The translations under genes and the position numbers were made by a program. From JANOBD01 sp031411495 (lineage in GTDB: Bacteria > Planctomycetota > Phycisphaerae > Tepidisphaerales > Tepidisphaeraceae), in the NCBI GenBank assembly GCA_031411495.1, contig JANOBD010000066.1, positions 1 through 17,917 on the forward strand: a DNA stretch of 17,917 nucleotides, in the 5' to 3' direction. Shown piece after piece: positions 7,586-14,774 of the stretch; position 1 is the first letter of the stretch, and every line of letters starts with the position of its first letter. The notes beneath the pieces were generated by a model, which did not search any database, was not told the DNA's origin, and saw only the letters and a list, made by a program, of their open reading frames with translations.

Positions 7586-7591
7586 TATACT
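7586..7591 (+). promoter_or_regulatory. candidate -10 box for leaderless ffh transcript
   Basis: TATACT ends 9 nt before the ffh ATG. No purine-rich Shine-Dalgarno sequence precedes the start (TCTGCATCCT fills the gap). Transcription from this box would begin at or near the A of the start codon. No good -35 is seen at the expected distance. Confidence 0.5.
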
Positions 7592-7600
7592 CTGCATCCT

Positions 7601-9070
7601 ATGTTCGACACGCTCACCGACAAGTTCACCGGCATCTTCCGCTCCCTTTCCGGCCAGGGACGTATCAGCGAAGAGAATATCCGCGAATCGATGCGCGAGG
7701 TCCGCGTCGCGCTCCTCGAAGCGGATGTGAACCTTTCCGTCGTCAATGATTTCGTGAAAGTCGTCACCGAGAAGGCCATCGGCGAGGAGGTCATCAAGAG
7801 CCTCAAGCCGGGCCAGCTGATGGTCAAGATCTGTTACGACGAGCTCGTGAACCTGATGGGCCCGGTGGATACGAAAATCTACACCGTCAGCCCAGGCCCG
7901 ACCGTCGTAATGATGTGCGGCCTGCAGGGCTCGGGCAAAACCACCACTTGCGGCAAGCTCGCCATGCTGCTCAAACACCGCGGCCATCAGCCGATGCTGG
8001 TCGCGGCCGACCTGCAGCGCCCCGCCGCTGTCCAACAGCTCCGCATCATCGCCGAACAGGCCGGCGTCCCGGTCTACGCGGATGACACGAAAGTCGCCCC
8101 GCACGGCGAAGTGCCCAAGGGCAATGCGGTCAGCGTCTGTCGCGCGGGCATCGCCAAAGCGAAGGAACTCGGCCGCGACATCGTCATCCTCGACACCGCC
8201 GGCCGGCTCGCCATCGATGAAGCGTTGATGGGCGAACTCGCCGACATCAACACGCATCTCAAGCCCCACCAGATCTTCCTCGTGCTCGACTCGATGACGG
8301 GTCAGGACGCGGTCGAATCGGCCAAGCGGTTCAACGAGAAGCTCGAACTCGACGGCCTGATCCTCACCAAGCTCGATTCCGATACGCGCGGCGGCGCGCT
8401 GCTCAGCGCGAAGGTGATCACCGGCAAGCCGGTGAAGTATCTCGGCATCGGCGAGAAGCTCGAACGCCTGGAAGAGTTCCGGCCCGAGGGCATGGCGCAG
8501 CGCATCCTCGGCATGGGCGACGTCGTCGGCCTCGTGAATGAGGCGATGGAAAAGTTCGACATGGACGAGGCCGAGAAGATGCAGGCCAAGATGGAGAAAG
8601 GCCAGTTCTCCTTCGAAGACTTCATCAAGCAGATGCAGCAGATCAAGAAGCTCGGCCCGATCGGCAAGATCATGGGCATGATCCCCGGCATGGGCGACCT
8701 CGCCAAAGGCGCGCTGATGAACGGCAGCGCCATCGAGGGCCAGATGACCAAGATCGAGAGTATCTACAACTCGATGACCAAGGACGAGCGCAAGAACCCC
8801 GACAAGGTGGACAGCGCGCGGCGACGCCGAATCGCGGCCGGCAGCGGAACCCAGCCGCCGGATGTCAGCACGACGCTCAAGCAGTTCGGCCACATGCGCG
8901 ACATGATGCGCGCCGCCGGCAGTGGATTGATGGGCAAGATGAAGATGGCCAGCGCGATGCGCGGCGGCGTGGGTCTCCCCGGCATGGGCGGCGCAGCGGG
9001 CGGCGGCCTGAAGATGAAAAAGGGCGGATGGATGGAAAAGAAAGATCGGAACAAGAAGGGGAAGAAGTGA
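7601..9070 (+). CDS. ffh: signal recognition particle GTPase Ffh (SRP54)
   Basis: Ffh binds 4.5S RNA and the signal sequences of nascent chains and, with FtsY, targets ribosomes to the membrane translocon. The 489-aa length fits the family. The N domain (about 1-95) begins MFDTLTDKFTGIFRSL. The G domain has the P-loop GLQGSGKTTT (107-116), VAADLQRPAAVQQL (134-147), DTAGR (198-202) and TKLD (256-259). The M domain (about 300-450) is methionine-rich with the RNA-binding helix SARRRRIAAGSGT, and MMRAAGSGLMGKMKMASAM. The C-terminal tail is rich in Gly, Met and Lys and ends KKGKK. The ATG at 7601 matches the family N-terminus although no Shine-Dalgarno sequence is visible. The gene stands alone between the regulator and a lipoprotein gene. 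Confidence 0.97.
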   Translation: MFDTLTDKFTGIFRSLSGQGRISEENIRESMREVRVALLEADVNLSVVNDFVKVVTEKAIGEEVIKSLKPGQLMVKICYDELVNLMGPVDTKIYTVSPGPTVVMMCGLQGSGKTTTCGKLAMLLKHRGHQPMLVAADLQRPAAVQQLRIIAEQAGVPVYADDTKVAPHGEVPKGNAVSVCRAGIAKAKELGRDIVILDTAGRLAIDEALMGELADINTHLKPHQIFLVLDSMTGQDAVESAKRFNEKLELDGLILTKLDSDTRGGALLSAKVITGKPVKYLGIGEKLERLEEFRPEGMAQRILGMGDVVGLVNEAMEKFDMDEAEKMQAKMEKGQFSFEDFIKQMQQIKKLGPIGKIMGMIPGMGDLAKGALMNGSAIEGQMTKIESIYNSMTKDERKNPDKVDSARRRRIAAGSGTQPPDVSTTLKQFGHMRDMMRAAGSGLMGKMKMASAMRGGVGLPGMGGAAGGGLKMKKGGWMEKKDRNKKGKK

Positions 9071-9075
9071 GCGCG

Positions 9076-9106
9076 ATCCGAGGGCGTCATGCGGAGGCAC
9101 TCGGAT
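9076..9106 (+). other. inverted repeat after ffh
   Basis: ATCCGAG (9076-9082) and CTCGGAT (9100-9106) form a perfect 7-bp stem with a 17-nt loop, starting 5 nt after the ffh stop. No U tract follows. It may be a weak 3' hairpin protecting or ending the ffh transcript, but the long loop makes it uncertain. Confidence 0.3.
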
Positions 9107-9282
9107 TCATCTCGCCTCATTGAGCGTGGTTCCCACCTTGTTCGTGCCAGATCGCTGTCAGTGTCCTCCAATGACGACCCATATTCATCGGGCAAAAACC
9201 TGCCATCCGCTCGGGTTCCTCCGCGTCGTCGACCTCGAAGGCCGCCCTTATGCTTTGGACGTGCTAACCAAGGAGACAATCG

Positions 9283-9483
9283 ATGGCACGTAAGACAATT
9301 GCAGCATTCGGACTTTCGCTCGCGATGGCGCTCGGCGCCGGCACGCTTGTGGGCTGCCACGACGACCCGGACACGCCCGGCGAAGCAGCCGATCGTGCTG
9401 GCAGAAAGGTCGAGCGGGCGACCGACAAAGCCGCCGACAAGATCGAAGACGCTGGCGATCGTATCAAAGATAAACTGGATTAA
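9283..9483 (+). CDS. small predicted lipoprotein with charged amphipathic helix
   Basis: This 66-aa protein has a clear ribosome binding site (AGGAG at 9271-9275, 7-nt spacer). A signal peptide (MARKTIAAFGLSLAMALGAG) leads into a lipobox LVGC with the lipidated Cys at 25. The mature part is only 42 residues: a short HDDPDTPGE linker, then a highly charged helix with alternating acidic/basic residues (AADRAGRKVERATDKAADKI followed by a similar segment). The roughly 11-residue periodicity resembles small LEA-like or entericidin-like envelope lipoproteins. No enzymatic function is visible; envelope tethering or stress protection is speculative. It is followed by a long hairpin and a convergent secreted-protein gene. 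Confidence 0.75.
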   Translation: MARKTIAAFGLSLAMALGAGTLVGCHDDPDTPGEAADRAGRKVERATDKAADKIEDAGDRIKDKLD

Positions 9484-9520
9484 TTGGGCTGGGCCTTCGC
9501 CCGAAGAGGCAAGCTAACAG

Positions 9521-9568
9521 CGCGACCCTTGATGAACACTCGCTTTTTCGAGTTCATCAAGGGTCGCG
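9521..9568. repeat. very long near-perfect hairpin between convergent genes
   Basis: The left arm 9521-9542 and right arm 9549-9568 pair over 20 bp with a single bulged A at 9538 and a 6-nt loop (CTTTTT). The stem begins CGCGACCCTTGATGAAC. It lies 38 nt after the lipoprotein stop and 26 nt from the stop of the convergent gene. It could act as a bidirectional terminator or RNA-stabilising structure, but no T tract follows either arm. A REP-like or MITE-like origin is also possible. Confidence 0.8.
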
Positions 9569-9593
9569 ACGTGTTGGCGACACGCATGCCGAA

Positions 9594-10007
9594 TCAGAGC
9601 GCCTTCTTTTTCGCCTCGACTTCGCGCGTGGTGATGATCTTCAGCTTGAGGGTTTCGCCGTCGACGGTGCCTTCGTAGTGGGTGGTGAACTTGTTGCCGT
9701 TGAACTCGCGGGTGACGTTGAACTTGAGGCTGTTGCCGTCGACGGTGCCGTTCTCGAGTTTCTGTTCGCCGCCGCGGCCGCCGGTGATAGTGCCGGCCAG
9801 CGTGTTGCCTTCCTGCTTGAGGGTGAGCGTGGTTTCGCCGCCGCCGCCGCCGCCACCACCACCGCCCATTGTCCAGCTGTAGGTGCCGGTGACGTCGGTG
9901 GCATTATGAACCATGCGACTCGGGCCGTCGGCCTGGGTCAGCGCGGCGCCGGTGCCGAACAGGGCGGCCGAAAGGACGGTGAGGGCAAGTGCAGTGCGAA
10001 GAGTCAT
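9594..10007 (-). CDS. secreted protein with ten-glycine tract (planctomycete-type, function unknown)
   Basis: This 137-aa exported protein starts at ATG 10007, chosen because GGAGG lies 6 nt upstream and the sequence then opens with a signal peptide (MTLRTALALTVLSAALFGTG, then AALTQADG). The mature part has a compact beta-rich pattern: DVTGTYSWTM, a run of ten Gly, ETTLTLKQEGNTLAGTITG, LENGTVDGNSLKFNVTREF, GNKFTTHYEGTVDGETLKL. The repeated 'LxLxxxGNxLxGTxxG' strand pattern resembles small lipocalin/beta-barrel-like domains seen in secreted planctomycete proteins; that resemblance is from memory. The Gly run is encoded by a GGC/GGT trinucleotide tract (9837-9866), which could change length. 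It is divergent from recX and convergent with the lipoprotein gene. Confidence 0.8.
   Translation of the reverse strand: MTLRTALALTVLSAALFGTGAALTQADGPSRMVHNATDVTGTYSWTMGGGGGGGGGGETTLTLKQEGNTLAGTITGGRGGEQKLENGTVDGNSLKFNVTREFNGNKFTTHYEGTVDGETLKLKIITTREVEAKKKAL
9837..9866. repeat. trinucleotide repeat encoding ten glycines
   Basis: Ten consecutive Gly codons, six GGC, three GGT and one GGC on the minus strand, lie inside the secreted protein gene. Such tracts are prone to slippage in steps of 3 bp, changing linker length without a frameshift. Confidence 0.85.
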
Positions 10008-10050
10008 AAGTTTCCTCCAGAAATCGGGTTTGATCGATCGTTTGCACTGA

Positions 10051-10064
10051 CGTTCACGAGAACG
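10051..10064. promoter_or_regulatory. inverted repeat CGTTC-N4-GAACG between recX and the secreted protein gene
   Basis: CGTTC-ACGA-GAACG is a perfect 5-bp inverted repeat in the 98-bp divergent region, 25 bp before a possible recX -10 box (TACAAT, 10089-10094). A possible -35 TGGCAA (10068-10073) is only 15 bp from that box. It is a candidate operator. It is not the Gram-positive SOS box, which has the arms the other way round (GAAC-N4-GTTC). Confidence 0.35.
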
Positions 10065-10105
10065 CGCTGGCAATCGTGCGAACGCGAATACAATAACGCA
10101 GAACC

Positions 10106-10756
10106 ATGCCGACTATTACGGCCATCTCCGAATCCAGGCGACGCAAGAACCGGCGGAACGTCTATCTCGACAACGCCTACGCCTTCGCCTGCAACGTGAC
10201 CGTCGTGGCGAAGTTCCGCCTGCGCGTGGGCATGGAGATCTCGTCGGAGCAGCTGGAACAGATCAAGCAGGGCGAGGTCCGACAGGAGTGCTTCGACGGT
10301 GCCATGAAGTTCCTGCAGCGGCGGATGCATTCGCGCGCCGAGCTGAAGACCAAGCTGTCGCGGAACGAATACGCGGCCGACCTGATCGAAGGCGTGCTCG
10401 ACGATCTGCAACGCATGGGCTATATCGACGATGCGAAGTTCGCCGCCGCGAGCACGGAACTTTCGGCCAAAGTTCGCCACCACGGCCGACGACGGGCCGC
10501 GATCGAGCTGATGAAGAAGGGCGTGACCGGCGAATCGGCCCGGAAGGCGCTCGAGAGCACGTACGACACGCACGACAGCCTGTCCGTCGCCCGCGAGCTG
10601 GCACAGAAGAAGGCCAGGAGCCTGCAGAAGCTCGACCCTCAGGTCGCCAGGCGACGACTTGCGGGAATGCTGATGCGCCGGGGGTTTGAGTACGACGTGG
10701 TCCGGCCGGTCATCGACGAGGTTCTGGGACATCACGATGAGCGGAGCGACGATTGA
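10106..10756 (+). CDS. recX: RecX-family regulator of RecA
   Basis: RecX proteins bind RecA filaments and limit or modulate recombination and the SOS response. This 216-aa protein has an N-terminal extension typical of many RecX (RKNRRNVYLDNAYAFACNVT, then VVAKFRLRVGMEIS) and three tandem three-helix repeats. The first contains CFDGAMKFLQRRMHSRAELKTKL (the signature with RxhSxxEL), with GVLDDLQRMGYIDDAKFA completing it; the second has RHHGRRRAAIELMKKGV; the third has RRRLAGMLMRRGFEYDVVRPVIDE. recA is not in this window. No ribosome binding site is seen before ATG 10106. The gene is convergent with the heparinase-like gene, with palindromic repeats between them. Confidence 0.92.
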   Translation: MPTITAISESRRRKNRRNVYLDNAYAFACNVTVVAKFRLRVGMEISSEQLEQIKQGEVRQECFDGAMKFLQRRMHSRAELKTKLSRNEYAADLIEGVLDDLQRMGYIDDAKFAAASTELSAKVRHHGRRRAAIELMKKGVTGESARKALESTYDTHDSLSVARELAQKKARSLQKLDPQVARRRLAGMLMRRGFEYDVVRPVIDEVLGHHDERSDD

Positions 10757-10770
10757 TCTTTGCATTCGTA

Positions 10771-10851
10771 GCGGTCAGGCTTGCCTGACCCGCCTGTTGC
10801 GGTCGCCTGCACAATGTTCTCGCGGTCGAGGCAAGCCTCGCCCCTACGGGG
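10771..10851. repeat. cluster of three GC-rich palindromes between convergent genes (REP-like)
   Basis: Three hairpins follow one another: GGTCAGGC-TT-GCCTGACC (10773-10790, extendable to 10 bp with one bulged C), CGAGGC-AA-GCCTCG (10827-10840), and CCCC-TAC-GGGG (10841-10851). The first two share related cores, AGGCTTGCCT and AGGCAAGCCT. It begins 14 nt after the recX stop and overlaps the 3' end of the heparinase-like gene. The layout is that of a dispersed intergenic repeat (REP/BIME type), though copy number cannot be judged here. It may also act as a bidirectional terminator. Confidence 0.6.
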
Positions 10852-12643
10852 CAACCGTGATGACGGTCTGAACCTTGAGCGGCGCATTCGCTTTCGCTCG
10901 ATACGTCATGTCGATGCGATAAAGCACATGCTCCGCCGGAAAGATGCGGAGCATCAGGCGCTCGTCGTTCGCCTTGAAGGGGATCACCTCAGTCTTTTCG
11001 GGTTTGGCGTCGATGGTGATCACGATGCCGTCCGCTTCGAAGATGTTTCCGTCCGTCACCTTCGGCTCGTTGACGAACCAGATTCGGTGGATGATCTCGC
11101 CGTCGGCTTTGAGCACGAACTCGTCGTCGATGATGGCGCGGGAACCATCCGCCGGCACGTGGCCGACGCGAGTCCACTTCGTCAGTCCTGCAGTATCAGG
11201 ATAAGCGCTGGTGAGTTCGAGCGCGAGTTCGCCGGTCTTCTCGTCCCAGGCGAGCAGTTTTCCCGCGGCTTCCTTTCCGGCGCGCTGTTCGATGCCGTTG
11301 ATCTGCGGGCAGCAATGTCCGCTGCTCATGGCGACGATCCACTTCGTGTAACGGGCCGCGCCGAAGAAATCCTGCTGGTAGATCGGCGCGCCCAGATCCG
11401 GAATGATCGGCTTCTCGCCCAGGAAGACCTGGAACGTGCCGAGATCGTTGTGGTTATGCTGCTCGGCGTTCGTGCCGCCGGTGAAGGTAAACGTGAACAG
11501 GCCGCGCGTGCTGTCGCGCTGGAAGATGGCCGCCTGCTGGTTGTCAAGGTAGCGATTGGGCTCGTGCCTGGGACCGGCCGATTGCGAACTCGGGAATTGC
11601 ATCGTCGAGGTGAGATACCGAAGGAGTTGCGTGAAGGTCCGCAGCCCGGTCGGCTTCGCCTGGCCGCACCACCACTTGAGGAACGCCGAATCGGTCCACT
11701 CCGCGATGATCGGAACGCCCGCGAGCGAGGGCGAAACCGTCGGGCTGCCGTCGTTGCCGACGAAAAAGGTGCTGCCGACCAGGTGCACGCGCTCGGGATA
11801 ACTCGCGACGCGCTCGATGCGCTTCAGATCGAACTTCGCTTCGATCTCCTGTCGGGGCAACCGCGACAGGCCGATGAACGCGAAATCCATCCCGTAGTTC
11901 CAGTAGCCGATGCCTTCATCACACTCGCCAGCTTCGGTGAAGCCGTACTGGAAGTACGCGCGCAGGATCTCGATCATCCGCTCGCGCGTCTTCGGCCGCG
12001 GCATGCCAAACGCCGCCATCGTCTCGCACGCCGCGAGAATGCTCCCCGCGCACACGCCCGCCCAGTTGTTGATCGGCGTGCCGTCGGTCTTCATCCAGAA
12101 CTCGCGCTTGTCCGTCTCGGCTGGTGTGACGACCCGGCGATCGACTTCGTTGAGGATCGACTGCACGAGCGTCTGCGTCTGCGTGTCGATCCACGGCTTC
12201 AGCGATTGCGCGAGCTCGGCGAGGGAACCCGCCTGTTCGCAGCCGGCCAGATCGAGCTGTCCGGCGCCCGAGAGTTGAAGATCGTTCTTTGCCAAATGAG
12301 CCGACACCACCCATGACGGCTCGTAGGTGTAGGCGTAGATCCAGTTGAGCAGGCGATCGTCGACATCGTTCGGATCGATGCCTTTGAGCAGTCGATGCGC
12401 GGCCAGGTTGCCGAGGCTGGTCCGAGTCTTCTGCCAGAAGCCGTCGACGACCTTGCGGTCGTTACTTCGCTTCGCCGCGAGGTACTCGGAGGCGGTGGGA
12501 ATCGGTGCGGTCGCCGGGATGTCAGGTAGACGCTTATCGAGGTCCGCGAGCCATGCGGCTTTGTCGGGGTTCTTGGCGATGGCTTCCCATGTCGTGCGGT
12601 CGCCGATGGATGGCGGGACGAAGGGTGCGTCTGGAATTGGCAT
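10844..12643 (-). CDS. heparinase II/III-family protein (polysaccharide lyase-like)
   Basis: This 599-aa protein has the two-part layout of heparinase II/III-family lyases: an N-terminal alpha/alpha toroid (about residues 90-340, with NNWAGVCAGSILAACETM, KTRERMIEILRAYFQYGF and GYWNYGMDFAFIGLSRL), then a beta-sandwich domain from about 360. The signature NHNDLGTFQVFLG, with His396 and His398 beside Asn399-Asp400, matches the family motif after the toroid. Members cleave uronate-containing polysaccharides by beta-elimination; the actual substrate here is unknown. The N-terminus (MPIPDAPFVPPSIGDRTTW) is not a signal peptide, so it is probably cytoplasmic and may act on imported oligosaccharides. 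No ribosome binding site precedes ATG 12643, but TATCCT lies 7 nt before it, so a leaderless transcript is possible. It is divergent from a GH42 gene, with 120 bp between. The stop codon falls inside the palindrome cluster. Confidence 0.85.
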   Translation of the reverse strand: MPIPDAPFVPPSIGDRTTWEAIAKNPDKAAWLADLDKRLPDIPATAPIPTASEYLAAKRSNDRKVVDGFWQKTRTSLGNLAAHRLLKGIDPNDVDDRLLNWIYAYTYEPSWVVSAHLAKNDLQLSGAGQLDLAGCEQAGSLAELAQSLKPWIDTQTQTLVQSILNEVDRRVVTPAETDKREFWMKTDGTPINNWAGVCAGSILAACETMAAFGMPRPKTRERMIEILRAYFQYGFTEAGECDEGIGYWNYGMDFAFIGLSRLPRQEIEAKFDLKRIERVASYPERVHLVGSTFFVGNDGSPTVSPSLAGVPIIAEWTDSAFLKWWCGQAKPTGLRTFTQLLRYLTSTMQFPSSQSAGPRHEPNRYLDNQQAAIFQRDSTRGLFTFTFTGGTNAEQHNHNDLGTFQVFLGEKPIIPDLGAPIYQQDFFGAARYTKWIVAMSSGHCCPQINGIEQRAGKEAAGKLLAWDEKTGELALELTSAYPDTAGLTKWTRVGHVPADGSRAIIDDEFVLKADGEIIHRIWFVNEPKVTDGNIFEADGIVITIDAKPEKTEVIPFKANDERLMLRIFPAEHVLYRIDMTYRAKANAPLKVQTVITVAP

Positions 12644-12752
12644 GCACAGAAGGATACCGAGCGTCCCGTTTCATGCGGAGTTTGTCAGCGCAGCCATCGA
12701 CGTTCACTTGAAAAGAGATGCGTTAAGCGTTCTCCTCGCGACAGCTCAACGC

Positions 12753-12760
12753 AAGGAGGT
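12753..12760 (+). promoter_or_regulatory. perfect Shine-Dalgarno sequence deciding a TTG start
   Basis: AAGGAGGT is fully complementary to the 16S rRNA 3' end and ends 3 nt before TTG 12764. No in-frame ATG or GTG is usable nearby, and the family N-terminus (FLIGATYYPEHW) follows four codons later, so TTG is the start of the GH42 gene. Confidence 0.8.
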
Positions 12761-12763
12761 GCC

Positions 12764-14740
12764 TTGGCGAATCGATTCCTGATTGGGGCAACCTACTACC
12801 CCGAACACTGGCTAGAGCAGAACCACGCGAAGGATCTTGATCGCATGGCCAAGGCCGGCTTCAACGTAGTTCGCCTCGGCGAAGGCGCATGGTGGTACTG
12901 GGAGCCGGAAGAGGGCAAGTACCAGTTCGAGCTGTTCGATCGCGTGATCAAGCTGTGCAAGGAGCGCGACATCAAGGTCATCATGGGCACGCCCACCTAC
13001 ACCGGGCCGGCGTGGATCATGCAGAGATATCCGGAAGTGCTCCGCGTGAACTTCGAACGCGTGACGATGGCGCACGGCTCGCGACAGAACTACTGTCACA
13101 CGTCGCCGAAGTTCAGGGAGCTGTCGCGGAACATCACGGCCGCCCTCGCGAAACACTACGCGAAGGAAAAGCAGATCATCGCCTGGCAGCTCGACAACGA
13201 GATCAACAACGGCGTCGATGCAAGCTATGCCGCGAGTGATTCGATCGCGTTCCGCGCGTGGCTCCGCAAGAAGTATAAATCGCTCGACAACCTGAACGAC
13301 GCGTGGGGCACGAGGTTCTGGAGCCAGCTGTACGACGACTGGGAGCAGGTCGACCTGCCCTCGCCGACGGCGCAGTGGCCCAACCCGACGCGACTGCTGG
13401 ATCATTCGCGATTCGTCAGCGACAGCGCGATCGCGTTCCTCGTCGAGCAGGGCGAGATCCTCCGCAAGGCCAATCCGAAGTGGCAGATCACGCACAACGG
13501 GATCTTCGGAAACATCAGCCCTCCGGCGCTGCGTGACGCGATCGACTTTTACAGCCACGATCACTACCCACTCTTCTGGAAAACCTGGCCCGAGTTCGCC
13601 GGCAAGTTGATCGAATCGCGCAGCGTCAGCTTCCCGTTCGCGATCATGGAACAGCAGTCCGGCCCCGGCGGCCAGATGGGGTACCTGCTCCGCACGCCCG
13701 AGCCGGGCGAGATTCGCTTGTGGACGTACCAGTCGGTCGCGCACGGGGCCGACAAGCTGCTCTACTTCACCTGGCGCACCTGTCCGTTCGGCAGCGAACA
13801 ACATTGGCACGGCCTCATCGATCAGGACGGCAAGGACAATCGCCGGCTGCGCGAAGCGACAAAGACGGCGAGAGAGATCGCGACGCTACCCACCGCGCTC
13901 TTCGACGCGCGGCCGATCAGGCAGGTGGCCGTCCTGCGCGACTACGACTGCGAGATCAATGAGAAGCGCATCAATACCTACACGAACGACGGGCGCTGGG
14001 CATACGGTCGCTGGACGTCCGCGCTGACGCGCAGGCACATCGCGACGGATGTGATCTGGGAGCGTGACGCGTTCGAGGGTTACTCCATCATCGTTGCGCC
14101 GCACCAGAAGATCGTCGACGACAAGCTGGTGTCGCGGCTCACCAAGTACGTCCGCGGCGGCGGGACGCTCATCCTCGGCGCGCAGGCCGGCCTGCACGAT
14201 CGCAATCTCCACATCCACCAGCTCACGCCGCCCGGCCCGCTCGCGGCGCTGGCCGGCTGCGAAGTGGAGGATTGGACCACGCTCGCCAAGGATCTGACCC
14301 GCACGTTCACGATGGAGGATGGGACCGATGTGAACGCGTTCGCCTTCGTCGAGCGTTTGAAACTCACGACAGGAAAGGCAGTCGCGCACTGGAAGAGCGA
14401 CCGCCTGCTCGGCGAAGCGCCGGCGATGGTCATCAACAAGGTCGGCAGGGGGCGGGTCATCTACATCGGCGCGTATCTCGATCCCGCCGCGACCGATGCC
14501 GTGGTGAAGCTGCTCGCGAGTCGGCTCGAGATCGAGTCGGCCGTCGACGCGAGCGAAGCGGTGGAATGCATCCTCCGCGAGAACGGCAAGACGCGGTTCG
14601 TGTTCCTGCTCAACCACAATGCCGATCCGCAGACGGTTTCGCTCAAACAAGGTGGCGGCAAGGCGCTGCTCGGTCCGGCAGTTAAAGACGGGAACGTCAC
14701 GCTTGAGCCGTACGGCGTCTCGCTGCTGCGATTGGGTTGA
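12764..14740 (+). CDS. GH42 beta-galactosidase
   Basis: This 658-aa GH42 enzyme should hydrolyse beta-galactosides in the cytoplasm (no signal peptide). It starts at TTG 12764 behind a perfect Shine-Dalgarno sequence. The catalytic barrel begins FLIGATYYPEHWLEQNHAKD and includes FNVVRLGEGAWWYWEPEEGK. The acid/base is Glu146 in AWQLDNEINNG and the nucleophile Glu296 in FAIMEQQSG. HGADKLLYFTWRTCPFG is also typical. A trimerisation-like domain follows (YSIIVAPHQKIVDDKL, YVRGGGTLILGAQAG), then a beta-sandwich ending PYGVSLLRLG. Of the cysteines that bind Zn in thermophilic GH42, only Cys111 (QNYCHTSP) remains; the cluster after the acid/base is replaced by NNGVDASYAASDS. It is divergent from the heparinase-like gene, which suggests shared regulation of oligosaccharide breakdown. 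Confidence 0.92.
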   Translation: MANRFLIGATYYPEHWLEQNHAKDLDRMAKAGFNVVRLGEGAWWYWEPEEGKYQFELFDRVIKLCKERDIKVIMGTPTYTGPAWIMQRYPEVLRVNFERVTMAHGSRQNYCHTSPKFRELSRNITAALAKHYAKEKQIIAWQLDNEINNGVDASYAASDSIAFRAWLRKKYKSLDNLNDAWGTRFWSQLYDDWEQVDLPSPTAQWPNPTRLLDHSRFVSDSAIAFLVEQGEILRKANPKWQITHNGIFGNISPPALRDAIDFYSHDHYPLFWKTWPEFAGKLIESRSVSFPFAIMEQQSGPGGQMGYLLRTPEPGEIRLWTYQSVAHGADKLLYFTWRTCPFGSEQHWHGLIDQDGKDNRRLREATKTAREIATLPTALFDARPIRQVAVLRDYDCEINEKRINTYTNDGRWAYGRWTSALTRRHIATDVIWERDAFEGYSIIVAPHQKIVDDKLVSRLTKYVRGGGTLILGAQAGLHDRNLHIHQLTPPGPLAALAGCEVEDWTTLAKDLTRTFTMEDGTDVNAFAFVERLKLTTGKAVAHWKSDRLLGEAPAMVINKVGRGRVIYIGAYLDPAATDAVVKLLASRLEIESAVDASEAVECILRENGKTRFVFLLNHNADPQTVSLKQGGGKALLGPAVKDGNVTLEPYGVSLLRLG

Positions 14741-14761
14741 AATCGCTTCGCCTTGCCTGGA

Positions 14762-14774
14762 AACGCGTCGCGTT
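14762..14774. promoter_or_regulatory. AACGCG-T-CGCGTT palindrome at the thiC promoter
   Basis: A perfect palindrome with 6-bp arms around one base lies just after the GH42 stop and overlaps the first two bases of the candidate thiC -35 box. It is a possible operator; it could also be a short 3' hairpin of the GH42 transcript. Confidence 0.3.

Noticed and set aside
7523..9100. 525-codon minus-strand open frame opposite ffh
   Set aside because: His/Ala/Asp/Leu-rich, without motifs, and fully antisense to Ffh.
9071..9282. Possible small gene between ffh and the lipoprotein
   Set aside because: The open frames lack a ribosome binding site and recognisable features, and one crosses the lipoprotein gene out of frame.
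10771..10851. CRISPR-like repeat
   Set aside because: The palindromes differ in sequence and spacing, no unit recurs with unique spacers, and there are no cas genes.
10781..12316. 511-codon plus-strand open frame opposite the heparinase-like gene
   Set aside because: It is antisense in the same codon register, and no family is recognised. The minus-strand reading has the heparinase II/III signature.
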